64,000 nucleotides of DNA, from positions 620,001 to 684,000 of the forward strand of contig JADJNW010000001.1 in the NCBI GenBank assembly GCA_016714085.1. The letters are read 5' to 3'. Shown here in pieces: positions 59,064-64,000 of this stretch (position 1 is the first letter of the stretch; each line of letters opens with the position of its first letter). The DNA is from Saprospiraceae bacterium. GTDB taxonomy: Bacteria; Bacteroidota; Bacteroidia; Chitinophagales; Saprospiraceae. Made by a program: the position numbers and the translations under genes. The notes under the pieces are model-generated. The model saw only the letters and a list, made by a program, of their open reading frames with translations. It was not told the origin of the DNA and made no database searches.

Positions 59064-60356
59064 ATGAATGTAAGAATAATTATAATATTTGCTTTTTTAG
59101 TAATATCGTACCCGGCTTTTTCTCAAAAATCATTTGACAATTGGCTCAAAAAGAAAGAAGGCGCTAAGATTGAGCCTTTTATAATGCTGCAATTATGGAG
59201 TAGCTATTCCATTGGGCAAGAGACATTTAACCCAGATACAAAGCAATACGAACCCATAGACAATCGCTTTAATATTATGCTGCGGCGAGCGCGCCTGGGC
59301 TTTCGGACAGAACCTTATAATGGATTGCAATTCAATGTGGTAGGTGCGTATGACCTCATTGGGCGCGACCTCAACTCGGCTTTGGTCGGAGGTGCTAATA
59401 ATGGTAGCCAACCGGCATTTTTTCTTTGGGATGCTTTTTTTCAATGGAAAGTAAATAAATCGAATGAAGCGCTAAATATTATTGCAGGTTATTTCCGACC
59501 CCAACTCAGCCGCGAAAGTATTACCTCCGGCTGGGCGGTTAATTCTATGGAAAAAGCAATGTCACAAAATTATATTCGCACACATTTAGTCGGCACAGGG
59601 CCAGGGCGTGCGGTAGGATTGAACCTCGGTGGATTATTATTAAATCATAATATTAATTATAATATTGGTATTTTTAATCCTGTCTTTCAATCAAATAACG
59701 GCAATTCCACAGGTAAAAACTTCGCTCCCCTACTCGTCGGTAGAGTTGCTTTTAATATTGGCGAATCGGAAATGGAAAATTATAAAATTGCTTATGATAT
59801 TAATTATTTTAATGAACGCAAAGGGCTAACCCTCGCAGTTGGCGGTGCCTGGCAAGGTAAAACCGACTTATTTACTCAAAGTTATACTACTTCGGTGGAT
59901 GCTTTAATGAATCTGGGCGCTTTTAGTCTGGATGGAGAGTGGAATTGGATGTGGCGCGATGGCATACGAACACTTGAAAATCAATCAATTCGAAATTTTA
60001 ATTATCTTTCAGAAACCGGACATATTCGAGTAGGTTATAATATTATATTAGATAATAAATTTTTTATAGAGCCGAGTTTTATGCTGATGCAATTTACAGG
60101 CGCAAAAGAGTCCACAAAACAAGCCGACGCCAAAGCAGTCAGCGCTTCCTCGGGCAGTGAATCGACTTATGATACTGGTATTAATTGGTATTTAAATAAA
60201 AAAAACCTGAAAATTACATTGCATTATACCTGGCATGATGGTGACCACGGCGATGCAGGTGACGGCGCAACGGTCAATGCATTTTTTAGTCAAAGCGGTG
60301 TAGGCGCTATTCGGCGTGGCGACTGGCTGGGCTTGGGTTTGAGCGCGATTTTTTAA
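59064..60356 (+). CDS. Phosphate-selective-porin-like outer-membrane protein
   Basis: A 430-residue outer-membrane barrel. Signal peptide from residue 1 to about 20 (IIIIFAFLVISYPAFSQ). The porin O/P pattern is seen in FNIMLRRARLGFRTEPYNGL, FFLWDAFFQWKVN, IIAGYFRPQLSRESITSGW, GRAVGLNLGGLLL and the C-terminal WLGLGLSAIF. It closes the thioredoxin-YeeE-YeeE gene group by 71 bp, so it may admit the anion that the inner-membrane pair imports. The specific substrate is not determined. Confidence 0.88.
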   Translation: MNVRIIIIFAFLVISYPAFSQKSFDNWLKKKEGAKIEPFIMLQLWSSYSIGQETFNPDTKQYEPIDNRFNIMLRRARLGFRTEPYNGLQFNVVGAYDLIGRDLNSALVGGANNGSQPAFFLWDAFFQWKVNKSNEALNIIAGYFRPQLSRESITSGWAVNSMEKAMSQNYIRTHLVGTGPGRAVGLNLGGLLLNHNINYNIGIFNPVFQSNNGNSTGKNFAPLLVGRVAFNIGESEMENYKIAYDINYFNERKGLTLAVGGAWQGKTDLFTQSYTTSVDALMNLGAFSLDGEWNWMWRDGIRTLENQSIRNFNYLSETGHIRVGYNIILDNKFFIEPSFMLMQFTGAKESTKQADAKAVSASSGSESTYDTGINWYLNKKNLKITLHYTWHDGDHGDAGDGATVNAFFSQSGVGAIRRGDWLGLGLSAIF

Positions 60357-60395
60357 AAATTTCCTCGAAGGGAATAAACAAGATTATGCTTGAAT

Positions 60396-60686
60396 TCACG
60401 CTGCTGCATATCGCATATCTTTAAGCGCATAATAAAGAATTACCGGCTCAGCATGGCGACGTTGTACCAAATCAATTTTTGCATCAAGATGTGTTTCCAA
60501 AAAATCTTTAAGCGCAAAATAAGTATCAAAATCAAGATTTTCTTCAATCAATAAATCAATATCATTATAGTCGGATTCACCTCGTGCAAGCGAACCAAAA
60601 ACCCCGATGCGGCGAATGCCAAATCGTTCAAAAACAGCTTCTTTGCGCAAAAAATCTTGAAATTCCTCAAAATTTCTGGGCCTCAT
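60396..60686 (-). CDS. MNT-type minimal nucleotidyltransferase
   Basis: A 96-residue protein with the nucleotidyltransferase signature GVFGSLARGESDYNDIDLLI (G-S at 31-32, D42 and D44). Such minimal nucleotidyltransferases usually act as the antitoxin-like partner of a HEPN protein, AMPylating it. The ending KIDLVQRRHAEPVILYYAL fits the family. No HEPN gene is found directly upstream or downstream, so this copy is either an orphan or independent. The ATG at 60686 fits the domain; a longer frame from 60779 is unlikely. Confidence 0.82.
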   Translation of the reverse strand: MRPRNFEEFQDFLRKEAVFERFGIRRIGVFGSLARGESDYNDIDLLIEENLDFDTYFALKDFLETHLDAKIDLVQRRHAEPVILYYALKDMRYAAA

Positions 60687-60926
60687 AACAATTAAATTTG
60701 TACAAAAATATAATAATCTATTCTTTATTGCAAAACTCAATTTTGGCGTCGAAAGTTCTCTTACAAATTTACTATTCAAAACCAGCGGCTATTTGTATCT
60801 TTGAACCTGCCAGGAATCAAGCGATCCTGTCGCAATCTTTACATTTTATGCAGAAAACGAATTAAATAATCTATATTAATCTGCCGAATTCGTGCGGGCT
60901 GTGTTCTATGTTGAAAAAAGAAAATA

Positions 60927-61727
60927 ATGAAACTTAACGATCTATTTTTATTTGGAATCCTCATTTTGATTTGGTCTTGTGGCGCTGAAAAACAAGATGC
61001 ATCCTCCGATGTAAATATTTCAAAGAATTCCATACAAGAAAAGAATAAAGCACAAGAAATTGTAGATCAATCTATTGCCAAGCATGGTGGTGATTTATAT
61101 AATAATAGCTTAATAAAATTTACCTTCCGTGATCGGCAATATAAAGGACGCAAGCAAGGGAATTCGTTTGAATACGAGCGCTCCTGGACGGACTCAATCG
61201 GGCAGCAAATTCGGGATGTGCTCAACAACGGCGGGCTTTACCGCGAAATTAACGGCAAACGTGTGGAGTTGGATTCTGTCTGGGCTGGTAAATATGCCAA
61301 TTCGATAAATTCTGTGTTATATTTTGCTTTGCTGCCTGTTCATTTGAATGACCGCGCTGTTATTAAAGAATATTTAGGTGAAGTAAATATTAAAGGCAAA
61401 CCATATCATAAAATTAAAGTTACTTTTGAACAGCAGGGCGGTGGTAAAGATTTTGAAGATGAATATATGTATTGGTTTCATCGTGAAGAATATACGATGG
61501 ATTATCTGGCATATAATTATCAAACCGATGGCGGCGGTGCGCGTTTTCGAGAAGCATATAATATGCGCAATATAAATGGCATCCTATTTTCAGATTATAT
61601 TAATTATAAACCTAAGGATGAAAGCATATTAAATGTAGAAATCTTTGATCAACTCCTAGAAAAAGGCGAACTCGAAGAGCTTTCTCGTATTGATTCTGAA
61701 AATGTGGAAGTAATTATTTTGAAATAA
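60927..61727 (+). CDS. DUF6503-family lipoprotein
   Basis: A 266-residue protein with the lipoprotein signal FLFGILILIWSC (lipid-carrying Cys near residue 18). The body has the DUF6503 features IVDQSIAKHGGDLYNNSLIK, FTFRDRQYKG, SVLYFALLPVHLNDRAV, and HREEYTMDYLAYNYQTDGGG. These proteins are common in Flavobacteriia and Saprospiria and of unknown function; the fold resembles outer-membrane lipoprotein carriers (LolA-like). It is likely attached to the outer membrane facing the periplasm. Confidence 0.86.
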   Translation: MKLNDLFLFGILILIWSCGAEKQDASSDVNISKNSIQEKNKAQEIVDQSIAKHGGDLYNNSLIKFTFRDRQYKGRKQGNSFEYERSWTDSIGQQIRDVLNNGGLYREINGKRVELDSVWAGKYANSINSVLYFALLPVHLNDRAVIKEYLGEVNIKGKPYHKIKVTFEQQGGGKDFEDEYMYWFHREEYTMDYLAYNYQTDGGGARFREAYNMRNINGILFSDYINYKPKDESILNVEIFDQLLEKGELEELSRIDSENVEVIILK

Positions 61728-61807
61728 ATGTGTTCATGTTCGGTGTACCCAAGTATTCATGTTTTACAAGACTTATGCACGCGAACACTTGAACACACGA
61801 ACACATT
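61727..61807. repeat. Intergenic repeat with GAACAC motifs and inverted ends
   Basis: AATGTGTTC (61727-61735) is the inverse of GAACACATT (61799-61807), and GAACAC occurs three times within the last 30 bases. It looks like another degenerate short-period repeat between genes; a terminator role for the DUF6503 gene is possible. Confidence 0.4.
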
Positions 61808-61813
61808 AAAAAA

Positions 61814-62803
61814 TTGAAAATATTAATCATCCGTTTTTCCTCCATTGGTGATATTGTACTCACTACGCCCGTCATTCGTTGCCTCAAGCAACAACTCGGC
61901 GCGGAGATTCATTATTTGACAAAAAAATCATTTCATGCGGTACTCGCCGCCAATCCTTATATTGATAAAATTATCATCATTCAAAAAGAAGTAAATGAGG
62001 CTTTAACAGATCTAAAAAAAGAAAAATATGATTATATAATTGATTTACATCATAATTTGCGCAGTTGGCAAGTAAAAAGAGCACTTGGCGTAAAATCATT
62101 TAGTTTCAATAAAATAAATTTTCATAAATGGCTGATTGTCAATTTAAAAATCAATTACTTACCCAAAGCACATATTGTTGATCGTTATTTAGCGGCTGTA
62201 AAGAAACTCGGTGTAGTGAATGATGGCAAAGGCTTGGATTATTTTATTCCTGAAAGTGAAGAGTTAGCAGTGAGCAGTGAGCAGTTTGCAGCGCTTGTCC
62301 AACCTCCAACCTCCAACCTCCAACCTTTCATCGCTTTTGTAATCGGCGCAGCCCACGCCACCAAACGCCTCCCGACCGATAAAATCATTTCCATTTGTAA
62401 AAAAATCAAGCATCCGATCATTCTGCTCGGCGGCCCGGAGGATGCCCCAAATGGCGAAATCATTGCACAATCGGCTGGAAACCATGTAATAAATGCTTGT
62501 GGCAAACTCAAGCTTAATCAATCCGCTTCGCTCGTAAAGCAAGCCTGGAAAGTGATTACACATGATACCGGTTTGATGCATATTGCAGCAGCATTTAATA
62601 AAGATATTATATCGGTATGGGGCAATACGATCCCGGAATTTGGAATGTATCCTTATTATCCCGAAGGAGAAAACAAAAATAAGACACTGGAAGTGAGGGA
62701 CTTATCTTGTCGTCCTTGTTCAAAAATCGGATATGATAAATGCCCGAAAGGACACTTTAATTGTATGCAAAATATAGACGAAAAAATCTTTACATCATTA
62801 TAA
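61814..62803 (+). CDS. Family 9 glycosyltransferase (heptosyltransferase-like)
   Basis: A 329-residue GT-B enzyme that adds a heptose-like sugar to lipopolysaccharide core or another glycan at the inner membrane. ILIIRFSSIGDIVLTTPVI at the start, DLHHNLRSWQ, ITHDTGLMHIAAAF and the sugar-nucleotide segment CRPCSKIGYDKCPKGH are typical. The start is TTG (61814); no ATG is available in frame. Residues ~151-171 (AVSSEQFAALVQPPTSNLQP) are encoded by two sets of heptanucleotide repeats and lie at the boundary of the two Rossmann domains, ahead of FIAFVIGAAHATKRLP. Confidence 0.9.
   Translation: MKILIIRFSSIGDIVLTTPVIRCLKQQLGAEIHYLTKKSFHAVLAANPYIDKIIIIQKEVNEALTDLKKEKYDYIIDLHHNLRSWQVKRALGVKSFSFNKINFHKWLIVNLKINYLPKAHIVDRYLAAVKKLGVVNDGKGLDYFIPESEELAVSSEQFAALVQPPTSNLQPFIAFVIGAAHATKRLPTDKIISICKKIKHPIILLGGPEDAPNGEIIAQSAGNHVINACGKLKLNQSASLVKQAWKVITHDTGLMHIAAAFNKDIISVWGNTIPEFGMYPYYPEGENKNKTLEVRDLSCRPCSKIGYDKCPKGHFNCMQNIDEKIFTSL
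62263..62326 (+). repeat. In-frame heptanucleotide repeats inside the GT9 gene
   Basis: Four GTKAGCA-type units (62263-62290) are followed by an 8-bp spacer and four CCAACCT units (62299-62326), all translated. The CCAACCT class is the same as in hutU at 27974. Confidence 0.82.
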
Positions 62804-62811
62804 TAATTATA

Positions 62812-63579
62812 TCATGGCGGCGGACTCACGGCCGTCCATCCTCCATCTATCAAAATTGTTTGACCTGTGATTTGGCTCGCAGCGGGCGAAAGCAAGAACA
62901 ATGCAGCATTTGCAATATCTTCGGTGGTAGCGGCCCGCCCGGTGGGTGTAATTCTTGACCAATCATTGGCATAATCGCCTTCCGTTTGTACGGTTCGCTC
63001 GGTAATGGTAGCGCCGGGCGCAATTGCATTGACGGTAATGCCCTGCGGCGCTAAGTCCACACCAAGCGACCGAGCCAGAAATTTGATCGCCGCTTTCGAC
63101 ATTCCATAAGCCGTCAACTCAGGATGATATTGATACCCTGCCGCCGACGACATCACCAAAATGCGGCCACCTGATCCTTGTTTAATCATTTGATTAGCAG
63201 CCTTTTGTGCTAAAAAAAACGTACCTTGCAAATTGACCGCCACCAAGCGTTGAAAACGCTCCAACGGATAATCCAAAAAACCGCCAAAAGTAGTACTCCC
63301 GGCATTTGCAATGGCAAAATCCAATTTTCCAAAATTTATAACTGCCTGATCGATCATAGATTGTATAAAATCCAAATCGCTTGAGTCTCCCACCGCAGCG
63401 ATACAACGCCCACCTTCTTCTTGAATTTTTGCAACTGCTTGATTTGCAACGCTTTCATCTACATCATTGAGCACAACGCAAGCACCTTTTGTTGCCAATT
63501 GTCGTGCAATCTCAAAGCCAATGCCAATGCCCGCACCAGTGATGACGGCTACTTTGTCTTGAAATAGAGCTTCGTTCAT
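62812..63579 (-). CDS. Short-chain dehydrogenase/reductase
   Basis: A 255-residue classical SDR enzyme. GAGIGIG at residues 15-21 binds NAD(P), NDVDES at the end of strand 2 suggests NAD(H) preference, NAGS is present, and the catalytic S144/S145, Y158 and K162 are in VMSSAAGYQYHPELTAYGMS and K. ILIDGGWTAV ends the fold. I used the ATG at 63579, as the longer frame adds 36 non-conserved residues. The oxidised substrate is unknown. The stop lies 9 bp from the convergent glycosyltransferase stop. Confidence 0.91.
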   Translation of the reverse strand: MNEALFQDKVAVITGAGIGIGFEIARQLATKGACVVLNDVDESVANQAVAKIQEEGGRCIAAVGDSSDLDFIQSMIDQAVINFGKLDFAIANAGSTTFGGFLDYPLERFQRLVAVNLQGTFFLAQKAANQMIKQGSGGRILVMSSAAGYQYHPELTAYGMSKAAIKFLARSLGVDLAPQGITVNAIAPGATITERTVQTEGDYANDWSRITPTGRAATTEDIANAALFLLSPAASQITGQTILIDGGWTAVSPPP

Positions 63580-63750
63580 ATAGAAAAAACTTTGAAGCCG
63601 AATGTAGGTATTTTTTAATTGGGAAGCAATCTCCAAAATACAAAACCGGTTTTTGTTGATTTCACAGCCCATGAAATGGATTTCCAATTCCGTTGCTGCA
63701 AAGATTATTATTATTGAATGAAAGAAGTATTTTAATTTCTATAAGCTTTC

Positions 63751-64000
63751 TTAATATTTAGTGTTATTAAATAAAGCATCGTCCATTTGACTGCTGTCCA
63801 ATAATATTTCAGACGTCTTATTTTTCCAATCATATAGCATAACATTACTATCTCGATCTAAATAAGCAATTTTGCCGGAACGAGCATTATATTTCGCCTG
63901 AAACGCTTGAATGCCTTGTATTTGTTGGCGGTTGCTACCATCCACCTGCATGGTCATAATCTGATCCGGCGATTGAGTGTAAAGAATAGTGTGCTCATTC
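63751..64000 (-). CDS. TolB/WD40-like beta-propeller protein, partial
   Basis: The gene enters from the right edge, and the last ~82 residues are visible. EHTILYTQSPDQIMTMQVDG, GKIAYLDRDSNVMLYDWKNK and the like show the repeated PD40/TolB propeller blade pattern. There is no start in the window. Typical parents are exported Bacteroidota propeller proteins, sometimes fused to peptidases or OmpA domains. Nothing more can be said from this fragment. Confidence 0.6.
   Translation of the reverse strand, partial: NEHTILYTQSPDQIMTMQVDGSNRQQIQGIQAFQAKYNARSGKIAYLDRDSNVMLYDWKNKTSEILLDSSQMDDALFNNTKY

Noticed and set aside
1..64000. tRNA, rRNA and complete insertion sequences
   Set aside because: No cloverleaf with CCA-type ends, no rRNA-like conserved sequence and no transposase were recognised by reading; a covariance-model scan could not be run.

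Overview
This window looks like a chromosomal segment of a Bacteroidota bacterium, most likely from the Saprospiraceae/Lewinellaceae side of the phylum. The evidence is type IX secretion (T9SS) C-terminal sorting domains with FPNP motifs on secreted proteins, many LytTR-type regulators, SusC/TonB-like outer-membrane barrels with carboxypeptidase-like N-terminal domains, AT-rich leaders without Shine-Dalgarno sequences, TAnnTTTG promoter-like boxes, and a mevalonate-pathway cluster. I saw no rRNA, tRNA, transposase gene or CRISPR array.

Layout. 1-7 kb: a broken Cas4/Dna2-like nuclease at the left edge, RNase HI, a TraB/GumN-superfamily protein, two LytTR regulators, RuvX-peptide deformylase, and mannose-6-phosphate isomerase. 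7-13.5 kb (minus strand): an envelope-sensing cluster of two Spy/CpxP-like periplasmic proteins, a LytS-type kinase, a LytTR response regulator and a large outer-membrane barrel. 13.7 kb: a 21-bp tandem repeat array. 14-16.7 kb: a T9SS-secreted metalloprotease. 17.6-23 kb: a NifU-like Fe-S protein, a ferredoxin reductase, and a mevalonate module (GYDIA-family GHMP kinase, class II HMG-CoA reductase, type 2 IPP isomerase). 23-27 kb: a family 2 glycosyltransferase, a polytopic membrane protein and a methyltransferase. 27-29 kb: urocanate hydratase. 29.8-35 kb: a giant T9SS protein built from about fourteen 102-residue repeats. 35-45 kb: small membrane proteins, a TonB receptor next to a vanadium-haloperoxidase-like lipoprotein, a PIG-L deacetylase and an NlpC/P60-like enzyme. 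45.4-47.4 kb: a restriction-modification pair behind a MITE-like inverted-repeat element. 47-53.6 kb: a VWA protein, a DUF2490 barrel, argininosuccinate synthase with a GNAT acetyltransferase, and a beta-lactamase-fold hydrolase. 53.9-64 kb: a second OMP barrel, an NmrA-like protein, a thioredoxin/YeeE/YeeE/porin operon, an MNT nucleotidyltransferase, a DUF6503 lipoprotein, a family 9 glycosyltransferase, an SDR dehydrogenase and a partial beta-propeller protein.

Two features cut across the window. First, at least a dozen well conserved genes are split by single-base indels, often in homopolymers, so much of the apparent gene breakage is probably sequence error and not decay. Second, degenerate heptanucleotide repeats occur between genes and also, in frame, inside two genes (hutU and a glycosyltransferase). 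The best candidates for unusual biology are these coding heptamer inserts, the 21-bp YYEVV array, the giant repeat protein, and the inverted-repeat element upstream of the restriction operon.
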